DNA from: Pseudomonas sp. MYb185
GTDB taxonomy: Bacteria > Pseudomonadota > Gammaproteobacteria > Pseudomonadales > Pseudomonadaceae
NCBI RefSeq assembly: GCF_002979975.1
Contig: NZ_PCQD01000009.1
Coordinates: forward strand, 60,409 to 124,408
Length of the DNA: 64,000 bases
Direction: 5' to 3'
How positions within the stretch are numbered: position 1 is the stretch's first letter; the number at the start of each line of letters is the position of its first letter. Position numbers and translations under genes: made by a program. Of this stretch, positions 52,050 through 61,165 are shown in pieces. Below the pieces are notes generated by a model that saw only the letters and a list, made by a program, of their open reading frames with translations, searched no databases and was not told the DNA's origin.

Positions 52050-53702
52050 ATGACACCGAATACCTGTGCCGAAACCCATGAAGTAACCAATCAAGTCCCC
52101 CCGCTGGACGGTCTCAACCTCTACCGCAGCGATCTGCCACTGCAACAGTGGGTGCATCGCTACCGGGGCGACTGGGCCGATGAGCAGCTATCGGCCTACG
52201 GTCAACTGGCCGGCGGTCCGCTGATGCTGGCCGGCTTCCTGGCCAACGCCAACCCACCGGTGTTCCACAGTCATGACCGCTATGGCCACCGTATCGATGT
52301 GGTGGAGTTCCACCCCGCCTACCATGAGCTGATGAGTGCCGGCATAGCCCATGGCATCACCAGCGCGCCCTGGACCGACCCGCGCCCCGGCGCCCAGGTG
52401 GCCCGGGCCGCGACCATGTACCTGCACAACCAGGCCGAGGCCGGTACCAGTTGTCCGATGACCATGACCTTTGCCTGTGTTCCAGCACTGCGCCTGCAGC
52501 CGGATCTGGCGGAGAAGTGGCTGCCGAAGATTCTCTCCCGCGAGTACGATCCGCGCAATCTGCCGATGGAACGCAAGAGCGGCCTGACCATCGGCATGGC
52601 GATGACCGAGAAACAGGGCGGCACCGATGTGCGCGCCAATACCACGCGTGCCTTGCCGGTGGGCAGCGGCGGTCCCGGCCAGCCCTATGAGCTGGTCGGG
52701 CACAAGTGGTTCTGCTCGGCGCCCATGTGCGATGCCTTTCTGACCCTGGCGCAGACCGACAAGGGCCTGAGCTGCTTCCTGTTGCCGCGCCATCGTCCCG
52801 ACGGCAGTCGCAACCAGTTCTATATCCAGCGGCTGAAGGACAAGCTCGGCAACCAGGCCAATGCCTCCAGCGAAGTGGAGTTTCGCGGGGCGTTGGCGTG
52901 GATGCTCGGCGAGGAGGGTCGCGGTGTGCCGACCATCATCGAGATGGTGGCCATGACCCGCTTCGATTGCATGATCGGCTCCAGTTCGTTGATGCGCCAG
53001 GCGCTGACCCAGGCGACACATCACTGCGCGCACCGACTGGTTGGCGGCCGGGTGCTGGTCGAGCAACCGCTGATGCAGAACGTGCTGGCCGATCTGGCGC
53101 TGGAAAGCGAGGCGGCGCTGGCGCTGACCATGCGCATGGCCGGCGCACTGGACACCCCCGATGACGAGCATGAGGCCGGTTTCATTCGGCTGGCCACCGC
53201 CATCGGCAAGTACTGGATCTGCAAGCGGGCCCCGGCGATGATCAATGAGGCGCAGGAGTGCCTGGGCGGCGCGGGCTATGTGGAAGACAGCATTCTGCCG
53301 CGGCTGTATCGCGAGGCGCCGGTGAATTCGATCTGGGAAGGCTCCGGCAATGTGCAATGTCTGGATGTGCTGCGGGCACTGTCGAAGGAGCCGGGCGTGG
53401 TCGAGATGTTGTTTGCCGAACTGGATGATGGCAAGGGTGATGCCCGGTTGCAGGCCCATGTAGACAAGCTGAAGCAGCATTTCGCCGACAAGGACGATAT
53501 CCAGTATCGCGCCCGGCAACTGACCGAGGATATCGCCGTGGCGCTGCAGGCGAGACTGTTGCTGCAGGCCGGCAACAATATGGTATCCGACGCCTTTATT
53601 GCCAGTCGGCTGGAAGGGCATGGCCGGGTGTATGGCACCCTGCCCCGTGGGGTGGATGTGCGGGGGCTGGTTGAGCGTAGTATGCCGCAGGGGGGCTGGT
53701 AG
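52050..53702 (+). CDS. AidB-like acyl-CoA dehydrogenase
   Basis: FAD enzyme of 550 aa, longer than ordinary acyl-CoA dehydrogenases and in line with E. coli AidB (about 540). AidB-type blocks: GTSCPMTMTFACVPALRLQP, GMAMTEKQGGTDVRANTT, GHKWFCSAPMCDAFLTLAQT, RLKDKLGNQANASSEVEFRG, then NEAQECLGGAGYVEDSILPR and IWEGSGNVQCLDVLRAL. AidB is linked to alkylation damage and isovaleryl-CoA oxidation; the true substrate is unsettled. ATG 52050 with AAGGAG; the frame from 51996 lacks a site. Confidence 0.9.
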   Translation: MTPNTCAETHEVTNQVPPLDGLNLYRSDLPLQQWVHRYRGDWADEQLSAYGQLAGGPLMLAGFLANANPPVFHSHDRYGHRIDVVEFHPAYHELMSAGIAHGITSAPWTDPRPGAQVARAATMYLHNQAEAGTSCPMTMTFACVPALRLQPDLAEKWLPKILSREYDPRNLPMERKSGLTIGMAMTEKQGGTDVRANTTRALPVGSGGPGQPYELVGHKWFCSAPMCDAFLTLAQTDKGLSCFLLPRHRPDGSRNQFYIQRLKDKLGNQANASSEVEFRGALAWMLGEEGRGVPTIIEMVAMTRFDCMIGSSSLMRQALTQATHHCAHRLVGGRVLVEQPLMQNVLADLALESEAALALTMRMAGALDTPDDEHEAGFIRLATAIGKYWICKRAPAMINEAQECLGGAGYVEDSILPRLYREAPVNSIWEGSGNVQCLDVLRALSKEPGVVEMLFAELDDGKGDARLQAHVDKLKQHFADKDDIQYRARQLTEDIAVALQARLLLQAGNNMVSDAFIASRLEGHGRVYGTLPRGVDVRGLVERSMPQGGW

Positions 53703-53779
53703 ACTATCCGGCGTTGGTGCTTCCAGGTTGGGGGGCTGGGTCTACGGCAGGCGCGGAGTCACCGCGATGAGCAGCATTG

Positions 53780-53875
53780 TCATTGCGAGCCACGCAGTGG
53801 CGCGGCAATCCAGAACGAGTGCGCCGGCGATTCCGTGCCCGTGGATTGCTTCACCGCATCGCGGTTCGCAATGAC
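53780..53875. repeat. Inverted pair of REP-like palindromes
   Basis: TCATTGCGAGCCACGCAGTG running to GGCAATCC (53780-53812) faces the reverse-oriented unit GGATTGCTTCACCGCATCGC running to CGCAATGACG (53843-53875). Confidence 0.8.
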
Positions 53876-53920
53876 GAAGAGGAACGGCTGATCTGCATCA
53901 TTTCCCCATCCTCTTGTCCG

Positions 53921-54030
53921 TCATTGCGAGCCCGTAAGGGCGCGGCAATCTATTTGCTCGTCATTGCAAGTCCGAAGGGCGCGGCAATCTATTTGCTCGT
54001 CATTGCGAGTCCGAAGGGCGCGGCAATCCA
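53921..54030. repeat. Tandem array of 39-40 base REP-like units
   Basis: Three direct copies starting at 53921, 53961 and 54000. Units 1 and 2 are full (40 and 39 bases, ending CTATTTGCTCG); unit 3 diverges after GGCAATCC. Copies differ by only one to three bases. Each unit is itself an imperfect palindrome. Confidence 0.9.
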
Positions 54031-54122
54031 CAGCGGACTGGCCGTATGATGCTTCGCCTGTTTTCTGGACTGCTCGGGCAAAGCTCTTTAGCATGATCCC
54101 CCACTCATCAGCTCGATCGACC

Positions 54123-54734
54123 ATGAAGCAACCTCCACGCAAAGCTGCCCCACCCCGCCGCCCGGCCAAACCCCGTCGCCAGGCTGCGTCACCGCCGGCA
54201 AATCCGATACTGATCGCGCTGAACAAGCCCTTCGATGTGCTGACCCAGTTCACCGATGGCCAGGGTCGCGCGACGCTGAAGGACTTTGTCGATGTACCGG
54301 GCATCTACCCTGCCGGCCGGCTGGACCGGGACAGCGAGGGGTTGTTGCTGTTGACCAACGATGGTCGGTTGCAGGCACGCATCACCGATCCGAAGCACAA
54401 GCTGGCCAAGACCTACTGGGTACAGGTGGAAGGTGAACCGAGCGAGCAGCAGCTCGAGCAGTTGCGCGCCGGGCCGCTATTGAATGACGGTCCTACCCGG
54501 CCCGCCGACGTGGAGCAGATTGCCGAGCCGTCGCTCTGGCCACGCGATCCGCCGGTCCGTTTCCGCAAGAGCATTCCTACCGCCTGGCTGGCGATCACCA
54601 TCCGCGAAGGTCGCAATCGCCAGGTGCGGCGGATGACCGCTGCTGTCGGTCTGCCAACGCTGCGGCTGGTCAGGGTACGTATCGGGGAATGGAAATTGGG
54701 CGAGCTGCAGCCGGGGCAATGGCGGGAGGTCTGA
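54123..54734 (+). CDS. rluE: 23S rRNA pseudouridine synthase, RluE type
   Basis: Pseudouridine synthase of 203 aa without an S4 domain, as RluE. A basic proline-rich N-terminus (residues 1-27), then [20 protein letters not shown], catalytic [20 protein letters not shown] (D in GRLDRDS), [16 protein letters not shown] and a C-terminal [20 protein letters not shown]. RluE modifies U2457 in 23S rRNA. ATG 54123; the ribosome site is weak. Longer frames upstream translate the REP array. Confidence 0.9.
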   Translation: MKQPPRKAAPPRRPAKPRRQAASPPANPILIALNKPFDVLTQFTDGQGRATLKDFVDVPGIYPAGRLDRDSEGLLLLTNDGRLQARITDPKHKLAKTYWVQVEGEPSEQQLEQLRAGPLLNDGPTRPADVEQIAEPSLWPRDPPVRFRKSIPTAWLAITIREGRNRQVRRMTAAVGLPTLRLVRVRIGEWKLGELQPGQWREV

Positions 54735-54812
54735 ACTAGCTACCTCGGGACTGGATATATCTGTCCAATATCCCGGCTACGCCAGGGCGCGGCGCAATGG
54801 CTGGGCTACGCT

Positions 54813-54925
54813 AGTCGTCGCGCAGGTGCGCGACAACCCGAGCCCCCGGTCCGCGTTCGGGCGCTACGCCTGCAGGTTCTCAGCCGCTGCACAGCCCCGT
54901 CGTCGCGCGGGTGCGCGACAACCCG
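54813..54925. repeat. Compound palindromic repeat, copy 2 (two hairpins)
   Basis: GTCGTCGCGCAGGTGCGCGA (from 54813) and GTCGTCGCGCGGGTGCGCGA (from 54899), each followed by CAACCCG, with the 27-base segment 54844-54870 between them identical to 44884-44910. It lies between rluE and the RND transporter genes, which converge here. Confidence 0.8.
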
Positions 54926-54960
54926 GTGCGGTGGAGCGCCCCGAAGCATGGCATAAGTAC

Positions 54961-57900
54961 TCAGCCTTCACTGCCCTGCGCCACCGCCTGCCGCTCCTGT
55001 TTCCTGCGTGACAGGACCCAGACGAAGAACACCGGCACGAACAGTACGCCCAGCGCGGTCGCGGTAAGCATGCCGCCGATCACCCCGGTGCCGATGGCGC
55101 GTTGGCTGGCCGCCCCGGCACCCGTGGCGATGGCCAGGGGCAAGACGCCGAGCATGAAGGCCAGCGAGGTCATGATGATCGGGCGGAAACGCAGTCGCGC
55201 CGCTTCCACCGCCGCTTCGGTCAGGGTTCGTCCTTCGGCGTACAGGTCCTTGGCGAATTCGACGATCAGGATGGCGTTCTTCGCCGCCAGGCCGATGATG
55301 GTGATCAGGCCGACCTTGAAGTACACGTCATTGGGCATACCCAGCACGGTCACCGCCAATACCGCGCCCAGTGCGCCGATCGGCACGATCAGGATCACCG
55401 ATAGCGGAATTGCCCAGCTCTCGTACAACGCCACCAGCAACAGGAACACGACGATCAGCGCCAGCGCCAGCAGAATGGGCGCCTGGGCGCCGGCCAGCTT
55501 CTCCTGGAAGGACAACCCGGTCCATTCGTAACCCACCCCGCGGGGCAGTTCGCTGACGATGCGCTCGATCTCGGCCATGGCCGCACCGCTGCTGTAGCCC
55601 GGCGCCGCATCCCCGGAGATCTTGAACGCCGGGTAACCGTTGTAGCGGACGAACTGCACCGGACCATTTTCCCATTCCATCTCGACGAAGGCCGACAGCG
55701 GCACCTGCTCGCCCAACTGGTTGGGTACGTACAGGCGGGTGACGTCTTCCGGGGTCATGCGGTTGTCCACATCGGCCTGCACCACCACCTTCTGCATCCG
55801 GCCGAAGTTGGTGAACTCGTTGATCAGCGCCGAGCCGAAGGCGCTGGACAGGGTCGAGCTGATGGCGTCGAAACCGACGCCCAGGGTCTCGGCCTTCTGT
55901 CGGTCGATATGCAGGCGCAACTGGGGTGCATCCTCCAGGCCTTCCATCATGGCGTAGGCGATGACCGGAGAGCTGTTGGCTTTCTGCAGCAGCTCGTTGC
56001 GCGCCGCGAGCATGGCTTCACGCCCCAACCCGCCGCGGTCCTGCAGACGCAGGGCGAAGCCGCCGGAGGTGCCCAGGCCGTCGATCGAGGGTGGCTGTAC
56101 GGCGAAGATGGTGCCATCGGCGATGCTCCCCAGGGTCTGGTTGGCGCGCTGGGTCTCGGCCTGCACCGATTCGTCCTTGCCGCGCTCGGACCAGTCGACC
56201 AGGGTCGGGAATGCCAGCGCCGCGTTCTGCCCCATGCCGGAGAAGCTGAAGCCCATCACCGAGACGACCCCGGCCACGCTGGGCCGCGACAGGAAGTGTT
56301 CTTCCATCGCCTCGACGGTCTTTTCCGTGCGCGGGGTGGTGGCACCCGGCGGCAGTTGCACGTCGACGATCATGTAGCCTTGGTCTTCGGCCGGGAGAAA
56401 GGCTTCGGGCAGGCGCAGGTAGGAGAAGGCCAGTGCCGCGACGATGGCCAGATACACCAGCATGAAGGCGCCCGAGCGCTTGACCAGGCCGCCAGTGGTG
56501 CGCTGATAGCCACGGGTCAGGCCCCCGAAACGGCGGTTGAACCAGCCAAAGAAGCCCTTCTTCTCGGCGTGCTGCCCCTTGGGCACCGGTTTGAGCAGGG
56601 TCACGCACAGCGCGGGGGTCATGCTCAGGGCCAGGAAGCCGGAGAACAGGATGGAGACCGCCAGCGACAGGGAGAACTGCTGGTAGATCACCCCCACCGA
56701 GCCACCCATGAATGCCAGCGGGAAGAATACCGCCGACAACACCATGGTAATACCGACGATGGCCCCGGTGATCTGCTTCATCGCCTTGCGGGTGGCCTCC
56801 TTGGGCGACAGGCCCTCCTCGGCCATGATCCGCTCGACGTTCTCCACCACCACGATGGCATCGTCCACCAGAATCCCGATCGCCAATACCATGCCGAACA
56901 TGGTCATCATGTTGACCGAGAAGCCGATCACCGACATCACCGCAAAGGTACCCAGCAGACAGACCGGCACGACGATGGTCGGAATCAGCGTATAGCGGAA
57001 GTTCTGCAGGAACAGGAACATCACCAGGAACACCAGCACCACGGCCTCGGCCAGGGTCGCCACTACCTTCTTGATCGCCACGTCGACGAAGATCGAGGTG
57101 TCGTAGGGAACGGAATACTCCATGTCCTCGGGGAACAGCGCCGATAGCTCCTGCAGCCGCTGCTTGACCGCATTGGCGGTGGCGATCGCATTGGCATCGG
57201 AGGTCAGCTGTACCGCCGCCGCGGCCGCCGGCTGGCCATTGAGGCGGGAACTGAAGCGGTATTCCTCGCGGCCCATCTCCACCCGGGCCACATCTCCCAG
57301 GCGTACCGTGGAGCCGTCGGGGTTGGCGCGCAGCACTATGTCGCTGAACTCCTCGGCGGTTTCGAGCGTACCCTGCACTATCAGGGTCGCGGTCAGCTCC
57401 TGTTCGCTGGTGCCGGGCTGTTCGCCGAAGCTCCCCGCCGGCACCTGGACGTTCTGCGCGGCGATAGCCCGGTTCACGTCGTCGACGGAAAGGCCGTAGC
57501 CGACCAGCCGCGACGGATCGACCCAGACCCGCATTGCCCGCTCGGAGGAGAACATCTGCACCCGGCCGACGCCAGGCAGACGGCGGATCTCGTTGTTGAT
57601 GTTGCGCGCGGCGTAGTCGGCCAGCCCGACCGGATCCTTGTCACCGTTCTTGTAGCTGAGGGCGTAGATCATCAGGAAGTTGCTGCTGGCCTGCTCCACC
57701 TGCAGCCCCTGCTGCAATACCGGCTGCGGCAGGCGTGCCTCGGCGCGCTTGAGGCGGTTCTGCACATCGACCTGGGCCATGTCCGGATCGGTGCCCGGGG
57801 CGAAGGTAACGTTGATCTCGGCCATGCCATTGGAGCTGCTGGACGACTCGTAGTAGAGCAGCCCCTTGGCACCGTTGAGCTCCTCCTCGATGAGACTGGT

Positions 57901-58083
57901 GACCGTCTCGTTGAGAATGGTCGCCGAGGCGCCGGGATAGGTGGCATAGATCATGATCTGTGGCGGTGCCACGTTGGGGTACTGGGCTACCGGCAGCGAA
58001 GGTATCGCCAGCAGGCCGGCCAGACAGATGAAGATCGCCACCACGAAGGCGAAGTTGGGGCGATTGATGAAAAACTGCGGCAT
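54961..58083 (-). CDS. RND multidrug efflux transporter, MexB/AcrB type
   Basis: Trimeric proton antiporter of 1040 aa. NRPNFAFVVAIFICLAGLLA (TM1), PSLPVAQYPNVAPPQIMIYA, TM4 relay aspartates in AIGILVDDAIVVVENVERIM, GLAAKNAILIVEFAKDLYAE in the second half, and GFSFSGMGQNAALAF in the porter domain place it with AcrB/MexB. ATG 58081-58083 (GAAAGAG upstream). The adaptor gene is 72 bases upstream and the TetR repressor beyond it. No outer-membrane partner follows, so an OprM/TolC homologue elsewhere is required. Confidence 0.94.
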   Translation of the reverse strand: MPQFFINRPNFAFVVAIFICLAGLLAIPSLPVAQYPNVAPPQIMIYATYPGASATILNETVTSLIEEELNGAKGLLYYESSSSSNGMAEINVTFAPGTDPDMAQVDVQNRLKRAEARLPQPVLQQGLQVEQASSNFLMIYALSYKNGDKDPVGLADYAARNINNEIRRLPGVGRVQMFSSERAMRVWVDPSRLVGYGLSVDDVNRAIAAQNVQVPAGSFGEQPGTSEQELTATLIVQGTLETAEEFSDIVLRANPDGSTVRLGDVARVEMGREEYRFSSRLNGQPAAAAAVQLTSDANAIATANAVKQRLQELSALFPEDMEYSVPYDTSIFVDVAIKKVVATLAEAVVLVFLVMFLFLQNFRYTLIPTIVVPVCLLGTFAVMSVIGFSVNMMTMFGMVLAIGILVDDAIVVVENVERIMAEEGLSPKEATRKAMKQITGAIVGITMVLSAVFFPLAFMGGSVGVIYQQFSLSLAVSILFSGFLALSMTPALCVTLLKPVPKGQHAEKKGFFGWFNRRFGGLTRGYQRTTGGLVKRSGAFMLVYLAIVAALAFSYLRLPEAFLPAEDQGYMIVDVQLPPGATTPRTEKTVEAMEEHFLSRPSVAGVVSVMGFSFSGMGQNAALAFPTLVDWSERGKDESVQAETQRANQTLGSIADGTIFAVQPPSIDGLGTSGGFALRLQDRGGLGREAMLAARNELLQKANSSPVIAYAMMEGLEDAPQLRLHIDRQKAETLGVGFDAISSTLSSAFGSALINEFTNFGRMQKVVVQADVDNRMTPEDVTRLYVPNQLGEQVPLSAFVEMEWENGPVQFVRYNGYPAFKISGDAAPGYSSGAAMAEIERIVSELPRGVGYEWTGLSFQEKLAGAQAPILLALALIVVFLLLVALYESWAIPLSVILIVPIGALGAVLAVTVLGMPNDVYFKVGLITIIGLAAKNAILIVEFAKDLYAEGRTLTEAAVEAARLRFRPIIMTSLAFMLGVLPLAIATGAGAASQRAIGTGVIGGMLTATALGVLFVPVFFVWVLSRRKQERQAVAQGSEG

Positions 58084-58155
58084 GCTCTTTCCTCTGCATT
58101 GGGCAATCGGTCGGGATCAAAGGCCGGGCTCGTCGATATGAGCCCGGCGGCTGGC

Positions 58156-59316
58156 TCACTCGTCCGTATCGCCCTCCGACTGCTTGGCTGTCACCGGCTC
58201 CACCGTGCTGCCGGGCTGAAACTTGGCCACGGCATCGACGATCACCCGCTCGCCCTGCTCCAGACCGGACACCACCTGCCAGTCACTGCCTCGCATGGCG
58301 CCCAGTTCCACCTGGCGTTCCTGCACCTGATTCTCCCCGTCGACCACCAGCACCCGGGGAATGCTGTCGGTGCCGCGCTGCACGGCGCGCTGGGGAATGA
58401 ACACGGCCGACGGCTCGACGCCCAGCTCGGTCTGTACCCGCACATACATGCCAGGCAGCAGCACCGCATCGGGATTGGGCAACTCCGCGCGCAGGGTCAC
58501 CTGACCGGTGCTGCGGTCCACCGAGATATCGGAGAACAGCAACCGTCCCTCCTGGCTGAAGCCATCGCGCCCCAGGGTAATGCGCACCCGGGCGGCACCG
58601 TCCTCCTGCAGTTCGATACGCCCATCGGCAGCGGCGGCGCGCAGGCGCAACAATTCATCCACCGACTGGGTGAAGTCCGCGTAGATCGGGTCCAGTTGCT
58701 GTATCCGCGCCATGGGCGTGGCCTCGCCCTGGCCGACCAGCGCCCCTTCGGTAACCAGTGCCCGGCCGATGCGCCCGTCGATCGGTGCCTTCACCGTGGC
58801 GTAATCCAGGTTCAGGCGGGCGGTCTGCAGTGCCGCCTCGGCGGAAAGCTTCTCCGCCTGGGCGCTCTTCTGTGAGGCGATGGCGTTGTCATAGTCCTGC
58901 TGGCTGATGGCCCGGGCTTCGACCAGCGGCTCATAGCGCCGTACCAGGCTGTCCGCCTGATACACATTGGCCTCGGCCCGGGCCAGCGCACCACGCGCCT
59001 GCGCCAAGGCAGCTTCCAGCGGGGCCGGATCGATCCGGAACAGCACATCCCCCGCCTGCACGTTGGCCCCCTCCTCGAACAGGCGTTCCAGCACGATACC
59101 GGGAACCCGCGCCCGCACTTCGGCGGTTCGCGCCGGTTCGATACGGCCCGGCAAGTCGCCGGTCAGCATGTGCGCGGCGGGCTCGATGATCTGCACCCGG
59201 GCCTGGGGCGGCGGCTGATCCTGCTCGGCATCGCTCTGCTGCTGGCACCCGGCGAGCACCAGCATGGTCAGCAAAACGAGAGTAGTGGATATGGAAAGAT
59301 GCCATGAACTGCGCAT
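58156..59316 (-). CDS. RND efflux periplasmic adaptor lipoprotein, MexA/AcrA type
   Basis: Membrane-fusion protein of 386 aa. Signal peptide with lipobox LAGC, so it is anchored by lipid. Lipoyl, hairpin and barrel domains are seen in ARVPGIVLERLFEEGANVQA near residue 65, the helical hairpin with RYEPLVEARAISQQDYDNAI and VKAPIDGRIGRALVTEGALV. ATG 59314-59316 with AAGGA; the frame to 59355 is rejected. First gene of the pump operon, divergent from tetR across a perfect palindrome. Confidence 0.93.
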   Translation of the reverse strand: MRSSWHLSISTTLVLLTMLVLAGCQQQSDAEQDQPPPQARVQIIEPAAHMLTGDLPGRIEPARTAEVRARVPGIVLERLFEEGANVQAGDVLFRIDPAPLEAALAQARGALARAEANVYQADSLVRRYEPLVEARAISQQDYDNAIASQKSAQAEKLSAEAALQTARLNLDYATVKAPIDGRIGRALVTEGALVGQGEATPMARIQQLDPIYADFTQSVDELLRLRAAAADGRIELQEDGAARVRITLGRDGFSQEGRLLFSDISVDRSTGQVTLRAELPNPDAVLLPGMYVRVQTELGVEPSAVFIPQRAVQRGTDSIPRVLVVDGENQVQERQVELGAMRGSDWQVVSGLEQGERVIVDAVAKFQPGSTVEPVTAKQSEGDTDE

Positions 59317-59398
59317 TGTGCATTTCCTTGGGTCAAAGAGTACGAAGTACTGCAAACGGAGGTGGACAGAATTTGGAGAACGCGATGCTACTCCTCTG

Positions 59399-59430
59399 AG
59401 TCATATGAATCAAATTTGATTCATATGACT
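59399..59430. promoter_or_regulatory. 32-bp perfect palindromic operator between adaptor and tetR genes
   Basis: Half site AGTCATATGAATCAAA and its exact reverse complement, with no spacer, in the centre of the 199-base divergent region. It is the obvious binding site for the TetR-family protein encoded at 59516. Confidence 0.85.
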
Positions 59431-59515
59431 GTTTGTGTAGTTATGTGTAAACTCGCGGCCATTGACACGAGTCCGTTATTAGTGACAGCTCGTCCACCAT
59501 TCCGTTACCAATCAG

Positions 59516-60079
59516 ATGACACCCAATACCGAAGAATCCCTGTTACGCCCCCTCGCCCTGGCCCTGAGCGAGAATCCCGGTGCCACCCTGCAGGAGCTGG
59601 CCAAGGCAGCCGGCGTAAGCCGAGCCACCCTGTACCGCTTCGCCGCCACCCGTGAACAGTTGCTGGATACGGTGAAGCAGCATGTACTGCAGGTCATGGC
59701 GCAGATTCTCGACACCGCCGGGCTGGAAACCCGCCCGCCGCTGGAGGCGCTGCGCCAGTTGACCGCCAATTACATCGCGGAAAAGGAATTCTGCGCTTTC
59801 ATGATGACCCAGTTCGACCCCTACATTAAGGTCCACTCCAAGACGCCGATTCCGGATGAATGCACCGTGCACGAGCAGCGCCTGGATCATTTCTTCCAGC
59901 AGGGCCAGGCCGCCGGCGTCTTCCGCCCCAATGTGCCCTGCCGCTGGCTCACCGACCTGTACTTCGGTTTCATCTATACCCTGTGCGAGTCGGAACACCG
60001 CGGCCGGATTGCCCGGGCGGACATGCAGATGCTGTTCGAGGACATGTTCCTGAATGGGGCGCTGGCGCGTACTGACTGA
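59516..60079 (+). CDS. TetR/AcrR-family repressor
   Basis: Regulator of 187 aa. N-terminal HTH: SENPGATLQELAKAAGVSRA, TLYRFAATREQLLDTV; the C-terminal ligand domain contains LRQLTANYIAEKEFCAFMMT and CRWLTDLYFGFIYTLCESEH. ATG 59516, no strong ribosome site, consistent with low expression. Divergent from the RND pump, hence the likely local repressor of it and of itself through the palindrome 59399-59430. Confidence 0.9.
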   Translation: MTPNTEESLLRPLALALSENPGATLQELAKAAGVSRATLYRFAATREQLLDTVKQHVLQVMAQILDTAGLETRPPLEALRQLTANYIAEKEFCAFMMTQFDPYIKVHSKTPIPDECTVHEQRLDHFFQQGQAAGVFRPNVPCRWLTDLYFGFIYTLCESEHRGRIARADMQMLFEDMFLNGALARTD

Positions 60080-60112
60080 TCCTGCAGTGCAAAGCTGACA
60101 GGGTCTGTGTCA

Positions 60113-60224
60113 GCGCGGGTGGGGGAAGGAGGCTTGCGGAACCGTCTGCGGCCAGGGATGGCCGTAGGCGAGCGCCATGGATGGCGGGGTGCGAGTTCCG
60201 CAAGCCTCCTTCCCCCACCCGCGC
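60113..60224. repeat. 30-base perfect inverted repeat with 52-base structured loop
   Basis: Arms 60113-60142 (GCGCGGGTGGGGGAAGGAGG and ten more bases) and 60195-60224 are exact reverse complements. The loop contains smaller palindromes GGCC-AGGGAT-GGCC and CGCCAT-GGATGGCG. It is placed 34 bases after the tetR stop and may serve as terminator, but the size is exceptional. Confidence 0.9.
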
Positions 60225-60364
60225 CCTCCTCCCCCACAGCTTCCGCCGACGGTTCTTGATATACTCCCTGGTTCTTGCAAAACAGCTTGTTTATGCCATG
60301 AAAAGGGCGCGCCGGAATCGCGCCGCCATACCGATAACCTGCCCGCTGATGGTAAGCTTGCCCC

Positions 60365-61165
60365 ATGACTACACCTACTCCCTTTCGCCCTGTTGTCCTC
60401 TGTCTGTCCGGCCATGATCCCAGTGGTGGCGCCGGCCTGCAGGCCGATATCGAAGCCCTGATTGCCCAGGGTTGCCATGCCGCGCCGGCGGTCACCGCAC
60501 TGACCGTGCAGAATACCGTTGATGTCATCGACTTCCGCGTGCTGGATCGCGAATGGGTGCTGGCCCAGGCCAACGCCGTGCTCCATGACATGCCGGTGTC
60601 AGCCGTCAAGCTCGGCATGCTCGGCAATCTGGAGATGGTCGACACCGTGGTCGAGATCATGCTCGCCCATCCCGAGCTGCCCCTGGTCTGCGACCCGGTG
60701 TTGCGCGCCGGTGGTGGCGGCTCGCTGGGCAAGGATGAAGTCGGTTATGCCATGCGCGAAAAGCTGCTGCCGCTGGCCCGGATCGTCACCCCCAACCTGC
60801 CGGAAGCCCGCATCCTCGCCGAGCTGCCCGACGGCACCGCCGACCAGTGCGCGGACAAACTGCTGCAGCGCTGCCAGAACCTGCTGATCACCGGCGGCCA
60901 TGGCGATGAGCAGGACATCCATAACCGGCTTTATTGCCAGGACGGCAGCCGGCACACTTTCACCTGTGCGCGCCTGCCCGGCAGCTACCACGGCTCCGGC
61001 TGCACCCTGGCCAGCACCCTGGCCGGTCGTCTGGCCCTGGGCGAGGATCTGGTCAGCGCGGTGAAAACCGCCCTGGACTATACCTGGCGCACCCTGCGTG
61101 ATGCCGAACAGCCCGGCCAGGGCCAGTATGTACCGCGGCGCCTGCCGCTGGATTTCTGCCAATGA
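60365..61165 (+). CDS. thiD: Hydroxymethylpyrimidine / phosphomethylpyrimidine kinase
   Basis: Thiamine-biosynthesis kinase of 266 aa (ribokinase fold) that phosphorylates HMP and then [24 protein letters not shown] at the N-terminus, [20 protein letters not shown] in the middle, [20 protein letters not shown] with the catalytic region near residue 215. ATG 60365; upstream GGTAAGC is weak. It overlaps thiE by ATGA. The preceding gap 60080-60364 holds the large inverted repeat; I see no TPP riboswitch there. Confidence 0.93.
   Translation: MTTPTPFRPVVLCLSGHDPSGGAGLQADIEALIAQGCHAAPAVTALTVQNTVDVIDFRVLDREWVLAQANAVLHDMPVSAVKLGMLGNLEMVDTVVEIMLAHPELPLVCDPVLRAGGGGSLGKDEVGYAMREKLLPLARIVTPNLPEARILAELPDGTADQCADKLLQRCQNLLITGGHGDEQDIHNRLYCQDGSRHTFTCARLPGSYHGSGCTLASTLAGRLALGEDLVSAVKTALDYTWRTLRDAEQPGQGQYVPRRLPLDFCQ

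Larger units (their letters stand above)
53703..54122. other. Intergenic region filled with REP-like repeats
   Basis: 420 bases with no gene. It carries at least five units of the TCATTGCGAG...CGCGGCAATC family (from 53780). The last three are in tandem. ORFs crossing it translate the repeats and are not considered real. Confidence 0.75.

Noticed and set aside
53921..54030. Possible CRISPR-like array
   Set aside because: Units are contiguous palindromic repeats without unique spacers, and no cas genes are near.
60240..60364. TPP riboswitch before thiD
   Set aside because: No CTGAGA or related THI-box sequence could be found in the leader.
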